Assembly (NCBI GenBank): GCA_009774375.1
Contig: VSNO01000021.1
Location: 1-35,891, forward strand
Reading direction: 5' to 3'
Source: Lachnospiraceae bacterium
GTDB taxonomy: Bacteria; Bacillota; Clostridia; Lachnospirales; Lachnospiraceae
Length of the DNA stretch: 35,891 nucleotides
Within the stretch, counting starts at the first letter, position 1. Each line of letters starts with the position of its first letter. Below the pieces are notes generated by a model, which was not told the DNA's origin, searched no databases, and saw only the letters and a list, made by a program, of their open reading frames with translations. The translations under genes and the position numbers were made by a program. This document shows positions 25,085-33,322 of the stretch, piece after piece.

Positions 25085-25355
25085 GTAGCGTCATATTTTC
25101 TGTCAGAGATTGGAGGCCGCCGGCTGAAAGCCTCCTCAGTTCAGATATGATGTCAAATTTCCCACCGGAGCAGCTTTTTTGAAGGGTTGTCGTCAGGACA
25201 ATACAGTAGGGAAAGCCGGAGCGACACGTTACGTCTTTTGAGCGTCTGTGATGCCTGCCGGGCAGGGAAGCCTGTGCGGTGCGGATATTGCAGGAACTTG
25301 GGTGGTACCGCGGTTTATCCGTCCCTTGTAGATCTTTCTACAGGGGATTTTTTCA
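25085..25355 (+). promoter_or_regulatory. T-box riboswitch for pheST, tRNA-Phe sensing
   Basis: T-box leaders let uncharged tRNA block a terminator. The antiterminator T-box sequence GGTGGTACCGCG lies at 25301-25312, followed by a terminator. Stem I can form from the CATAT and CTG segments (25092-25103) pairing with CAGATATG on the return side (about 25142-25149), with the distal GGAGG...CCTCC hairpin between. A candidate Phe specifier TTC is at 25159-25161 on the 3' side of stem I. CAGTAGGGAAAGCCGGAGC and CACGTTA fit the stem II/III region. Class is firm; specifier placement is inferred from the downstream gene. Confidence 0.85.
25321..25355 (+). terminator. Conditional terminator of the T-box leader
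   Basis: The segment 25321-25332 pairs with 25337-25348 around a TCTT loop with one wobble, followed by a run of T to 25353. The left arm is just 3' of the antiterminator bulge sequence. Confidence 0.8.
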
Positions 25356-25397
25356 TTTTATTTTCATTTCATATCATAAAAGCAAAGGAGACTGGTG

Positions 25398-26417
25398 ATG
25401 AAAGAGAGATTAGAGCAGATCAAGGCAGAGGCGATCCGGCAGATCAACGAGAGTGAAGCGTTGGACAGATTAAATGACGTCCGCGTCAACTTTTTGGGCA
25501 AAAAGGGCGAGCTCACAGCTGTGCTGAAGGGAATGAAGGACGTCGCGCCCGAGGAGAGGCCGAAGATAGGGCAGCTCGTCAATGATGCGCGGGAAGAGAT
25601 CGAGAGGGTGCTCGACGAGGCAAGGACAGGCATGGAGCGCAGACTCCGTGAGGCGAAGATGAAAGCGGAGGTGATCGATGTGACGCTTCCCGCGCAGAGA
25701 AATAAGGTGGGGCACCGCCATCCGAACACGATCGCCCTGGAGGAAGTGGAGCGTATCTTTATCGGAATGGGTTATGAGGTCGTGGAGGGACCGGAGGTAG
25801 AGAAAGACTATTACAACTTTGAGGCGCTGAACATTCCTGCCGACCATCCGGCAAAGGATGAGCAGGATACGTTTTATATCAACAGTGATATCCTGCTCAG
25901 AACGCAGACGTCCGGCGTGCAGGTCCATGAGATGGAAAAAGGGAAGCTTCCGATCAGAATGATCGCACCGGGACGTGTATTCCGCGCGGACGAGGTGGAT
26001 GCGACGCACTCACCTTCCTTCCATCAGGTCGAGGGGCTCGTGATCGATAAGAACATCACTTTTGCCGACTTGAAGGGTACGCTGGCAGAGTTTGCGAGGG
26101 AGCTGTTCGGCGAGGACACCAGGGTCAAGTTCAGACCGCATCATTTTCCGTTCACAGAGCCGTCTGCCGAGATGGATGTGTCATGTTTCAAGTGCGGCGG
26201 AAGCGGCTGCCGCTTCTGCAAGGGAGAGGGCTGGATCGAGATCCTCGGCTGCGGTATGGTTCACCCGAAGGTATTGAAGATGTGCAGCATTGATCCGGAG
26301 GAATACACTGGTTTTGCATTTGGCGTCGGTCTTGAGAGGATCGCACTGCTGAAGTACGAGATTGATGACATGCGCCTCTTGTATGAGAATGACATCAGGT
26401 TCCTGAAGCAGTTTTAG
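25398..26417 (+). CDS. pheS: Phenylalanyl-tRNA synthetase alpha subunit
   Basis: A 339-aa class II synthetase subunit, catalytic, acting as an alpha2-beta2 enzyme with PheT. Coiled-coil N-terminal arm, then motif 1 region GHRHPNTIALEEVERIF, motif 2 FRPHHFPFTEPSAEMDVSC and motif 3 GFAFGVGLERIALLKY. A CFKCGGSGCRFCKGEGW segment between motifs 2 and 3 gives a Cys-rich, possibly zinc-binding loop seen in many Clostridia. AAAGGAG at 25384-25390 selects ATG 25398 over the adjacent GTG 25395. Expression is controlled by the T-box leader. Confidence 0.96.
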   Translation: MKERLEQIKAEAIRQINESEALDRLNDVRVNFLGKKGELTAVLKGMKDVAPEERPKIGQLVNDAREEIERVLDEARTGMERRLREAKMKAEVIDVTLPAQRNKVGHRHPNTIALEEVERIFIGMGYEVVEGPEVEKDYYNFEALNIPADHPAKDEQDTFYINSDILLRTQTSGVQVHEMEKGKLPIRMIAPGRVFRADEVDATHSPSFHQVEGLVIDKNITFADLKGTLAEFARELFGEDTRVKFRPHHFPFTEPSAEMDVSCFKCGGSGCRFCKGEGWIEILGCGMVHPKVLKMCSIDPEEYTGFAFGVGLERIALLKYEIDDMRLLYENDIRFLKQF

Positions 26418-26458
26418 GGTCAGATCTGTAAACTTTGGAAGATAATATAGATTGGAAA

Positions 26459-26476
26459 TATGACATCCGTGTCATA
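26459..26476 (+). other. Small hairpin before the pheT ribosome-binding site
   Basis: TATGACA (26459-26465) pairs perfectly with TGTCATA (26470-26476) around a TCCG loop, ending 4 bases before GGAGG of pheT. It may slow or insulate translation between pheS and pheT. Confidence 0.4.
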
Positions 26477-26490
26477 GAATGGAGGATAAG

Positions 26491-28911
26491 ATGAACACAC
26501 CATTATCGTGGATCAAAGCATATGTTCCCGGGCTTTCATATGAGGACAGAGCGTACTGTGACGCCATGACGCTCTCGGGAACAAAGGTAGAAGGTTTCGA
26601 GCGGCTCGACAAAAATCTTGAAAAGATCGTTGTGGGGCACATTGAGAAGATCGAGCGCCATCCCGATGCGGACAAACTGATCGTCTGCCAGGTCAACGTA
26701 GGGGCAGAGACGGTTCAGATCGTGACAGGCGCACAGAATCTGAAGGAGGGCGATTATGTTCCGACAGTTCTGGACGGCGGCAGGGTGGCCGGAGGACATG
26801 ACGGAGGACCGCTTCCCGCGGACGGGATCAGGATCAAGGCAGGCAGACTGCGCGGTGTCGAGTCGTGCGGCATGATGTGCTCGATCGAGGAGCTGGGCTC
26901 CAGCCGCGATATGTATCCGGAGGCTCCCGAAGACGGTGTCTATGTGTTTCAAAAGCCGGTGACACCCGGGGAAGATGCAGTTGAGGCACTCGGGCTGCAC
27001 GATACGGTGGTGGAGTATGAAGTGACTTCAAACCGCGTGGACTGCTACAGCATCCTGGGGATTGCGCGGGAAGCTGCGGCAACGTTCAGAAAGCCTTTTG
27101 TGCCGCCTGCTGTGGAGGCCAGGGGAAATGATGAAGATGTCAACGACTATGTCTCGGTGGAAATAAAAGACAGGGATCTCTGTACGCGTTTCTGTGCGAG
27201 GGTGTGCAAAAACATCAGGATCGCACCGTCGCCCGAGTGGATGCAGAGAAGGCTTGCAGCCTGCGGGATCAGACCGATCAACAATCTTGTGGATATCACA
27301 AACTATGTCATGATGGAGTACGGTCAGCCGATGCACGCATATGACCTGAAAAATGTGTCAGGAAGCAAGATCATCGTGAGGCGTGCAAAGGATGGCGACG
27401 AGTTCCAGACGCTTGACGGACAGGTGCGGAAGCTTGATTCGGAGATGCTGATGATCTGTGACGCGGAGAAGGAGATCGGCCTTGCGGGGATCATGGGCGG
27501 TGAAAATTCAAAGATCACAGATGACGTGCAGACGGTATTGTTCGAAGCCGCTACTTTTAACGGTGCGAATATCAGAAAGTCCTCCAAGAGAGTGGGTCTC
27601 AGAACAGACGCCTCCGGCATTTTTGAGAAGGGGCTTGATCCGAGAAATGCGGAGGCAGCGATCAACAGGGCATGCCAGCTGATCGAGGAGCTTGGCTGCG
27701 GCGAGGTTGTCGGCGGGATCGTCGATGTGAGGGAACCTTTTGAGGAGCTGAAGCAGATCAGATTTGAGCCGGAGCGGATCAACAGATTTCTTGGCACAGA
27801 GATCACAGAGGAGGAAATGCTTCAGATCTTCAGCAGGTTGGAGCTGGCATACGACAAGGACACCGGGATGATCACAGCGCCGTCCTTCCGTCAGGATATC
27901 GAGTGTTTTGCGGATATCGCCGAGGAGGTTGCGAGATTTTACGGATATGACAGGATTCCGACGACACTTCCGACCGGCGAGGCGACGACTGGCAAACTGT
28001 CGTTCAAGCTAAGGGTGGAGGAGAAGGCGAGGGATATCGCCGAGTACTGTGGATTCTCGCAGGGAATGTGCTATTCGTTTGAGAGTCCAAAGGTATTCGA
28101 CAGGCTTTTGATCCCGGCAGACAGCCCGCTTCGACAGACGGTGACGATCGCCAACCCGCTGGGTGAGGATTTTTCTATAATGCGAACGATCTCTTTGAAT
28201 GGCATTCTGACATCGCTGGCGTCGAACTATAACCGCAGGAACAAGAATGTGCGCCTCTATGAGCTTGGAAATATCTACATTCCGAAGAGCCTTCCGGTGA
28301 CCGATTACCCGGACGAGCGGATGCAGTTCACGCTCGGCATGTACGGGGAGGGCGATTTCTTTACCATGAAAGGTGTTGTGGAGGAATTTTTCGAGAGCGT
28401 TGGCATGAAGAAGAAGGCGGAGTATGATCCGAAGGCGGACAAGACATTTTTGCATCCAGGGCGCCAGGCGCTGATCCGATATGAGGACAAAGTGATCGGT
28501 TATCTGGGCGAGGTTCATCCTGAGGTCGCGGATCAGTATGATATTGACACGAAAGTGTACATCGCCGTGCTGGATATGCCGGAGATCCTTCCGTTTGCCT
28601 CCTTCGACAGAAAATATGAGGGGATCGCGAAATATCCTGCAGTGTCGCGCGACATCAGTATGGTGGTTCCGAAAAATATCCTTGTGGGTGACATCGAGAA
28701 AGTGATCGCGCAGCGCGGGGGAAAGATTCTGGAGGAGTATCAGCTGTTTGACATCTATGAGGGCAGTCAGATCAAGCCCGGGTTCAAGTCGGTGGCTTAC
28801 TCGATCACATTCCGTGCCAAGGACAGAACACTCGAGGAGAGCGACGTATCGGGAGCCATGAAGAAGATACTGAACGGTCTGGAGGAACTTGGCATCGAGC
28901 TTCGGATGTAG
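26491..28911 (+). CDS. pheT: Phenylalanyl-tRNA synthetase beta subunit
   Basis: An 806-aa subunit of normal length. Domain order: N-terminal module, EMAP-like tRNA-binding domain (about 40-150, HPDADKLIVCQVNVG), B3/4 editing domain (about 210-380), B5 domain (about 400-470), the catalytic-like core with ADIAEEVARFYGYDRIP, and the C-terminal ferredoxin-fold anticodon-binding domain (FAS-FDRKYEGIAKYPAVSRDISMVV). An in-frame ATG lies at 26479, but GGAGG at 26481-26485 places the start at 26491. It is co-transcribed with pheS 73 bp downstream of its stop. Confidence 0.96.
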   Translation: MNTPLSWIKAYVPGLSYEDRAYCDAMTLSGTKVEGFERLDKNLEKIVVGHIEKIERHPDADKLIVCQVNVGAETVQIVTGAQNLKEGDYVPTVLDGGRVAGGHDGGPLPADGIRIKAGRLRGVESCGMMCSIEELGSSRDMYPEAPEDGVYVFQKPVTPGEDAVEALGLHDTVVEYEVTSNRVDCYSILGIAREAAATFRKPFVPPAVEARGNDEDVNDYVSVEIKDRDLCTRFCARVCKNIRIAPSPEWMQRRLAACGIRPINNLVDITNYVMMEYGQPMHAYDLKNVSGSKIIVRRAKDGDEFQTLDGQVRKLDSEMLMICDAEKEIGLAGIMGGENSKITDDVQTVLFEAATFNGANIRKSSKRVGLRTDASGIFEKGLDPRNAEAAINRACQLIEELGCGEVVGGIVDVREPFEELKQIRFEPERINRFLGTEITEEEMLQIFSRLELAYDKDTGMITAPSFRQDIECFADIAEEVARFYGYDRIPTTLPTGEATTGKLSFKLRVEEKARDIAEYCGFSQGMCYSFESPKVFDRLLIPADSPLRQTVTIANPLGEDFSIMRTISLNGILTSLASNYNRRNKNVRLYELGNIYIPKSLPVTDYPDERMQFTLGMYGEGDFFTMKGVVEEFFESVGMKKKAEYDPKADKTFLHPGRQALIRYEDKVIGYLGEVHPEVADQYDIDTKVYIAVLDMPEILPFASFDRKYEGIAKYPAVSRDISMVVPKNILVGDIEKVIAQRGGKILEEYQLFDIYEGSQIKPGFKSVAYSITFRAKDRTLEESDVSGAMKKILNGLEELGIELRM

Positions 28912-28936
28912 CGGGCTTCGGAAGGTGTTGATAGTT

Positions 28937-29971
28937 ATGAAGGAATTGCTGAAGAAAGATTTTTATTTCGACCTGCCGCCAGAGCTGATCGCCCAGGACC
29001 CGCTCGAGAACAGGTCGGGTTCGAGACTTCTGGTGCTCGATAAAGAGACTGGAGCGGTTGAGCACAGGATGTTCACCGACATTGTGGAATATCTGCATGA
29101 GGGGGACTGTCTGGTGCTGAACGATACCAAAGTCATCCCCGCCAGGCTCATGGGGATAAAAGCCGGGACAGGTGCATCGATCGAGGTGCTCCTGCTCAGA
29201 CGCCGCGAAAACGATGTGTGGGAAACGCTCGTGAAGCCCGGCAAAAAGGCGAGGGAAGGGGCGGTTATCAGCTTTGGCGATGGACTGCTCACTGGAAAGG
29301 TCGTCGGCGTGGTTGACGAGGGAAACCGTCTCATACAGTTTCAGTATGAAGGGATCTTTGAGGAGGTTCTGGACCGGCTCGGGGAGATGCCGCTTCCGCC
29401 GTATATCACGCATAAGCTTGCGGATAAGAAACGTTATCAGACTGTTTATGCCAGATATGAAGGTTCGGCGGCGGCGCCGACGGCTGGGCTGCACTTTACG
29501 AGGGAGCTGTTGGAGACGATCCGGAAGAAGGGGGTGAGGACTGCCTGTGTCACGCTGCATGTCGGGCTGGGAACCTTCCGTCCCGTCAAAGAAGAAAATC
29601 TTCTGAACCACCATATGCACTCCGAGTTCTATCAGGTGACGCAGGAGGCAGCTGATCTCATAAACAGTACAAAGCAGGCAGGAGGCAGGGTGATCTGTGT
29701 GGGGACGACGAGCTGCCGCACGATAGAGAGCGCGGCCGATGCGGACGGGAAAGTAGTCGCCGGGAGCGGCGATACGGAGATCTTCATCTATCCCGGTTAC
29801 CAGTTTAAGGTGCTCGACGATCTGATCACCAATTTTCATCTGCCGGAATCCACACTCATCATGCTCGTTTCTGCGCTAGCAGGGCGCGAGAATGTACTAA
29901 ATGCATATAAGATCGCAGTCCGGGAGCGGTACAGGTTCTTTTCTTTTGGGGATGCTATGTTTATATATTAG
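28937..29971 (+). CDS. queA: S-adenosylmethionine:tRNA ribosyltransferase-isomerase
   Basis: QueA transfers and isomerises the ribose of SAM onto 7-aminomethyl-deazaguanine in tRNA, making epoxyqueuosine. The 344-aa sequence has the family start DFYFDLPPELIAQDPLE, the LVLNDTKVIPARL and GSAAAPTAGLHFT blocks, LHVGLGTFRPV and the C-terminal TNFHLPESTLIMLVSAL. The start at 28937, after GGAAGGTG, is 25 bp from pheT; an upstream frame start inside pheT is not used. Family members end FFSFGDAMFI plus one or two residues, and this copy ends at IY, right where the mobile element starts. Confidence 0.95.
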   Translation: MKELLKKDFYFDLPPELIAQDPLENRSGSRLLVLDKETGAVEHRMFTDIVEYLHEGDCLVLNDTKVIPARLMGIKAGTGASIEVLLLRRRENDVWETLVKPGKKAREGAVISFGDGLLTGKVVGVVDEGNRLIQFQYEGIFEEVLDRLGEMPLPPYITHKLADKKRYQTVYARYEGSAAAPTAGLHFTRELLETIRKKGVRTACVTLHVGLGTFRPVKEENLLNHHMHSEFYQVTQEAADLINSTKQAGGRVICVGTTSCRTIESAADADGKVVAGSGDTEIFIYPGYQFKVLDDLITNFHLPESTLIMLVSALAGRENVLNAYKIAVRERYRFFSFGDAMFIY

Positions 29972-30030
29972 TACCCAAAATGCACTTTTCGGAAGTCACA
30001 TAAAGTCCGCATAAATTTTGGATTTTCGGA
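29950..30030. other. Candidate left attachment region
   Basis: The element appears to begin at the extreme 3' end of queA, possibly inside its last codons. Next to it lie an 8-base direct repeat TTTTCGGA (29986-29993 and 30023-30030) and an inverted CCAAAAT/ATTTTGG pair (29975-29981 and 30015-30021), which could be recombinase-binding arms. The exact crossover cannot be fixed without the right end. Confidence 0.4.
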
Positions 30031-30039
30031 GGACGTGCA

Positions 30040-30216
30040 ATGAAAATATGCAAAGATTATGTAGGCGTGCCATGTGTTGATGGTACTTGCCCTATGGCAA
30101 AAGCGGAGGAATACGAAGAAAGGTGCATGGATGTAGTAAAGAAGTGTAGCGATTGCCACTACTATAAAGGATGCGAAGATTGCGCCTTATCTGGCACAGA
30201 GTATTGTGATAAATAA
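30040..30216 (+). CDS. Small Cys-rich protein, 58 aa
   Basis: An open frame of 58 codons with GGAGG at 30028-30032, seven bases from the ATG, and a shared terminator after the stop. The product has ten Cys: an N-terminal group around PCVDGTCPM and a C-terminal group CSDCHYYKGCEDC followed by a last Cys near the end. The spacing suggests one or two zinc-binding knuckles. No transmembrane segment. It lies alone between the attachment region and the recombinase gene and is convergent with it. I do not recognise the family. A recombination directionality factor or another small zinc protein of the element is possible, but this is a guess from position. Confidence 0.7.
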   Translation: MKICKDYVGVPCVDGTCPMAKAEEYEERCMDVVKKCSDCHYYKGCEDCALSGTEYCDK

Positions 30217-30225
30217 ATCAAATAA

Positions 30226-30260
30226 AAAAGGAGCTACCTACTCAATAGGCGGCTCCTTTT
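30226..30260. terminator. Bidirectional terminator between the Cys-rich gene and the recombinase
   Basis: AAAAGGAGC (30226-30234) pairs with GCTCCTTTT (30252-30260), with a further CCTA/TAGG pair inside. A-rich on the left, T-rich on the right. The recombinase stop codon lies inside it. Confidence 0.8.
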
Positions 30261-32001
30261 CTGCATAGGAAAATGTGAGGGAAAGACCGTTCAGGAATAT
30301 AACATTTGTTATCCGGCTGTATGATACCGATATAGAATCCACAAGTCCGGTAAAGAACTCACGCAAGACATCCACATTTGTAACCTCTGCGAGTTTTCTG
30401 TAAAAGATGTATGTTTTATCTTGCAGCTGGCGGCTTAATATGAACTGGCTGGCGGCTCTGACAAAATCCTCGTCGCTGATTGCCTTTGAAACGGATTCTT
30501 TCGCAAGGATGCCAAGTTGCTCATTATACTCTTCCAGTTTATCGGTGAGCTTGCTGCGCTCTATGATATATTCGCTTTCTGACATAGAATCATCGGAATA
30601 GAGATACAGGTTTTTAAGCCTGTCTATTGCTCTTTCTACTTTCAACTTATCAGCACGAAGTTTTTTCATTTCTGGGGCAATATTCGCTTTTTTGGGTTTT
30701 CGAGGCTTGAATATCGCATCATCGGAGGAATGATGAAAAAGGTTTAATAGTTCTTGCAATCCGTCCGGAGAAATGGACTGCACATCGGAGAAAACACCGT
30801 TCATAAGTATCATAGATTGAAGCTGATCCAGTGTTGTTTCCTCATCAATAAATTTTCTTGCATTTAGGATATTCAGGATAAGGTTTATCATAAATTCCCC
30901 GATAACAGAATCATTGACGTATGTGTTATTGCAGGCCATACCCCGGCGTATCTGGGGACAGTTATATTTTGATGGACGATACCCAGATACAAGTTTTTTT
31001 CCGGGAGTGGAGTGCATTGCCTTACCACACAGACCACAAAAAATAAGTCCACTAAAAACGTGCGTATTCTTTCTAACACATTGCTTTCCGGGAGTGCGAA
31101 CCATCCGGGCATTGACATCCAGAATTTCATTAACGGCTTTAAATTGAGATTCCTCAATGATTGACAGATGGTGGTTTTCTACCATTATCCACTCGGACTT
31201 ATCCTTTTCTTCTCTCGTCCACGGGTTCCGATAATGATTATAGCGGTAAGTGCCAATGTAAAAAGGGTTACGCAGGATGATATGCAGAGTGGTAGGCGAA
31301 AACTGAAAACCAAGCCGGGTGCGTATTTGCTTCTCATCCAGATACTTCACGATATAGACAAGTGAACGATGCTCTAAATATAAATCGTAAATCAGTTTCA
31401 CAACCGGGGCTTCATCCTCATTCAATAAAAATTCCCTTTTCCCATAATCGTAATCATATCCATAAGGGATTCTGCCGCCGTTCCAGATGCCCTTGCTGGC
31501 CCGGTCAATCATGGTAGCGGTCACACGCTCCGAAGTCATATTACGCTCTAATTCTGCAAACACCAGAATGATTTTGAGCATGGCTTCACCCATTGCAGTA
31601 TTTGTCTGAAATTGTTCGCTTTTACTGACAAAGGTAACACCAAGCGACTTCAATTCCTGATACATATTCGCAAAGTCAAGAAGATTCCTGGATATGCGGT
31701 CAATCTTCCAGACGAGGATATGCGTAAATTCTCCGTCACGGACACGTTTCATCATATCCTGAAAGGCCGGGCGGTCAGTATTCTTGCCGGAATATCCGGC
31801 ATCCTCAAAAATCTCATAATTATCTGTTTCCAGAATCAGCTTACAATAAGTTACAAGGTCACTCCGCTGCATAGGTAGAGAATCCTTATCTACCTGATAG
31901 ACTGTTGAAACACGGATATAAATAGCAACCTTAGTTCTGACTTCCTGCGGAAGTGTATTGATTTTCAAATCCCTTTCCCCCTTGCGCTGAATTAGACCCA
32001 T
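30238..32001 (-). CDS. Large serine recombinase (integrase)
   Basis: A 587-aa site-specific recombinase expected to integrate and excise the element. Resolvase catalytic domain from about residue 24: VAIYIRVSTVYQ with nucleophile Ser32, SGKNTDRPAFQDMM, LVWKIDRISRN and AELERNMTSERV. The recombinase domain follows (about 190-290, IPYGYDYDYGKREF onwards). A zinc ribbon (FCGLCGKAMHS with a later YNCPQIRRGMACN) comes next, and then a coiled-coil region of Lys/Glu-rich helices (about 440-520). ATG 32001 gives the longest frame, but TTG 31968 after AAGGGGGAAAGGG is a good alternative start. Either way it overlaps the end of the upstream gene, so it is translated with it. Confidence 0.93.
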   Translation of the reverse strand: MGLIQRKGERDLKINTLPQEVRTKVAIYIRVSTVYQVDKDSLPMQRSDLVTYCKLILETDNYEIFEDAGYSGKNTDRPAFQDMMKRVRDGEFTHILVWKIDRISRNLLDFANMYQELKSLGVTFVSKSEQFQTNTAMGEAMLKIILVFAELERNMTSERVTATMIDRASKGIWNGGRIPYGYDYDYGKREFLLNEDEAPVVKLIYDLYLEHRSLVYIVKYLDEKQIRTRLGFQFSPTTLHIILRNPFYIGTYRYNHYRNPWTREEKDKSEWIMVENHHLSIIEESQFKAVNEILDVNARMVRTPGKQCVRKNTHVFSGLIFCGLCGKAMHSTPGKKLVSGYRPSKYNCPQIRRGMACNNTYVNDSVIGEFMINLILNILNARKFIDEETTLDQLQSMILMNGVFSDVQSISPDGLQELLNLFHHSSDDAIFKPRKPKKANIAPEMKKLRADKLKVERAIDRLKNLYLYSDDSMSESEYIIERSKLTDKLEEYNEQLGILAKESVSKAISDEDFVRAASQFILSRQLQDKTYIFYRKLAEVTNVDVLREFFTGLVDSISVSYSRITNVIFLNGLSLTFSYAEKEPPIE

Positions 32002-32140
32002 TCAGGTATTTTCCGAGCGATACCCATACTGATTCCCTGTCGTGGGAATTTGCGGCCTGATAACAGGCAATTAGGCGCTGCAATTCTTCTTTTTCTTGTT
32101 CGCTACCGACACGGACGGTAGAAGTCTGTTTTTCGCTCAT
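31931..32140 (-). CDS. Possible internal-start 69-aa product in the same frame
   Basis: Inside the nuclease-like gene, CGGAGG lies directly before two ATG codons (32143-32141 and 32140-32138) in the same frame. Initiation at 32140 would give a 69-aa protein, MSEKQTSTVRVGSEQEKEEL onwards, with a central amphipathic helix. This may be a formerly separate gene now joined to the nuclease gene, or a programmed second product. Not proven. Confidence 0.35.
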   Translation of the reverse strand: MSEKQTSTVRVGSEQEKEELQRLIACYQAANSHDRESVWVSLGKYLNGSNSAQGGKGFENQYTSAGSQN

Positions 32141-32704
32141 CATTGAACCTCCGAATAATAATTGATTCACGGTCTGCAGAAGTGAGGAATATCCGCATTT
32201 CTGGAATCCGGCGTTTTCAATCGAAGTGATTGAAATGGTTTTGTGTTCCGGGAACATATCATCCAGAACAGAAGTAGGAACGGCGTAAAATTCCCACGCA
32301 TCCAGCAGAGAGGCATCGGGGGACGTGAGTAGGGCGAAAATGTAGAGGTCCGAATTGCGGTTTCGGGAAGTCCAGTCACCGCCGATCTGGTGAATATGCT
32401 TCGGCTCAATGCTGAAAGTAAGCCGCTGATTTCCTACATACTGCCTAACATCTTTTCCATGTTTCAAAGTAAATAGCGATGTAGATTTTACTTCGATGCA
32501 ATATCCATGAAAATCAAGGTCGTATGCCGCCCATGCTTTCCGTTCCTGTTTTATCCCAAGAGCTTTCATAATCACAAATTCTGCCATACTGCCACGGATA
32601 GAACCGTCAAGACAGTTTGCTCCATGCCATTCCCAAAAATCCACAACATCAAATCCGGCAGGGTGGCCGGATAACATAAATTGAGTGTGTCTGTCAAAAG
32701 ACAT
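31931..32704 (-). CDS. PD-(D/E)XK nuclease-like protein of the integration module
   Basis: A 257-aa protein without a name I can give. Residues 38-75 read as a PD-(D/E)XK nuclease core: Glu42 in GSMAEFVIMKALG (helix), Asp62/Asp64 in AYDLDFHGY, and Glu71-Val-Lys73 in CIEVKSTS. It may therefore cut or bind DNA; no methyltransferase or helicase partner is present, so a restriction role is not supported. Residues from about 190 on form a separate, charged helical segment (SEQEKEELQRLIACYQAA) preceded by an internal ribosome-binding site and start. ATG 32704 is chosen for GGAGGG six bases upstream. It lies between the XRE repressor (51 bp upstream) and the recombinase, which it overlaps. Confidence 0.65.
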   Translation of the reverse strand: MSFDRHTQFMLSGHPAGFDVVDFWEWHGANCLDGSIRGSMAEFVIMKALGIKQERKAWAAYDLDFHGYCIEVKSTSLFTLKHGKDVRQYVGNQRLTFSIEPKHIHQIGGDWTSRNRNSDLYIFALLTSPDASLLDAWEFYAVPTSVLDDMFPEHKTISITSIENAGFQKCGYSSLLQTVNQLLFGGSMMSEKQTSTVRVGSEQEKEELQRLIACYQAANSHDRESVWVSLGKYLNGSNSAQGGKGFENQYTSAGSQN

Positions 32705-32755
32705 AATCATCCCTCCGTTTCTGGCTTCTGAACCACTCGAAATATTCAAAAGTGA

Positions 32756-33130
32756 CTATGCTTTTTTCTTGTCCGCATACTTTTCAGGCACATAGGCGTG
32801 GGTACGCAGAAAATCTTTGCACATTTCCTGTTTTTCCGCTGGTATGCCCCGGATGATAGAAAGCCAGTCTGCATCATCCGCACTTAATTCAGCATCGGGA
32901 ATAGGCAGAGGGGCAGAATAAGCATCCTCACCAGTTACAAGATAATCAAGTGTAATACCCAGATACCGGGCAAAACGTAAAGCAAGGTCAATGTTCGGGA
33001 TAGACCCCTTTTTCCACTTGCTGACGTTCCCAGAGGATGCCCCGATTGCTTTAAGCACAGTAGTAGCAGTAGTTCCTTTTTCCCTACATACCCGATTGAC
33101 AGTTTCGTAGAATTTTTCAATGGTTTCCAT
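32756..33130 (-). CDS. XRE-family HTH repressor
   Basis: A 124-aa regulator with an N-terminal helix-turn-helix of the Cro/C1 type: VLKAIGASSGNVSKWKKGSIPNIDLALRFARYLGI (residues about 25-60), then LDYLVTGED, typical of phage and element repressors. The C-terminal region is short and has no peptidase motif, so it is not of the self-cleaving LexA-like type. ATG 33130 follows GGAGG. It is divergent from the early genes and is probably the immunity/maintenance repressor; the operator candidates lie between the two promoters. Confidence 0.85.
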   Translation of the reverse strand: METIEKFYETVNRVCREKGTTATTVLKAIGASSGNVSKWKKGSIPNIDLALRFARYLGITLDYLVTGEDAYSAPLPIPDAELSADDADWLSIIRGIPAEKQEMCKDFLRTHAYVPEKYADKKKA

Positions 33131-33158
33131 GATAACGTACCTCCGCATATTAAAATAG

Positions 33159-33236
33159 ACGCACATTTGGAAAATAACGCTTGACACAACGCACTATGGT
33201 ACGCTATACTTCTAAATACGAACTACAAAACGCTAT
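33159..33236. promoter_or_regulatory. Repeated ACGC sites in the repressor/early-gene intergenic region
   Basis: ACGC occurs at 33159, 33177, 33189, 33201 and 33230. The three middle copies are exactly 12 bp apart and cover the -35 to -10 region of the rightward promoter; ACGCTAT is repeated at 33201 and 33230. These are good candidates for binding sites of the XRE repressor. Confidence 0.45.
33181..33210 (+). promoter_or_regulatory. Rightward early promoter of the element
   Basis: Perfect -35 TTGACA at 33181-33186, 18-bp spacer, -10 TATACT at 33205-33210, 112 bp before the first rightward start codon. Confidence 0.72.
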
Positions 33237-33322
33237 CAAAATGTGCTACACAAAAAAGAACATTCAAAATTATTCTAGCGGTTTTGATGGCAAAAGTAAA
33301 CCACAAAAAAGGAGGAAGCCAC

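Noticed and set aside
31931..33130. Restriction-modification or other known defence system in the element
   Set aside because: Only a nuclease-like domain is seen; no methyltransferase, helicase, toxin-antitoxin pair or reverse transcriptase accompanies it in the window.
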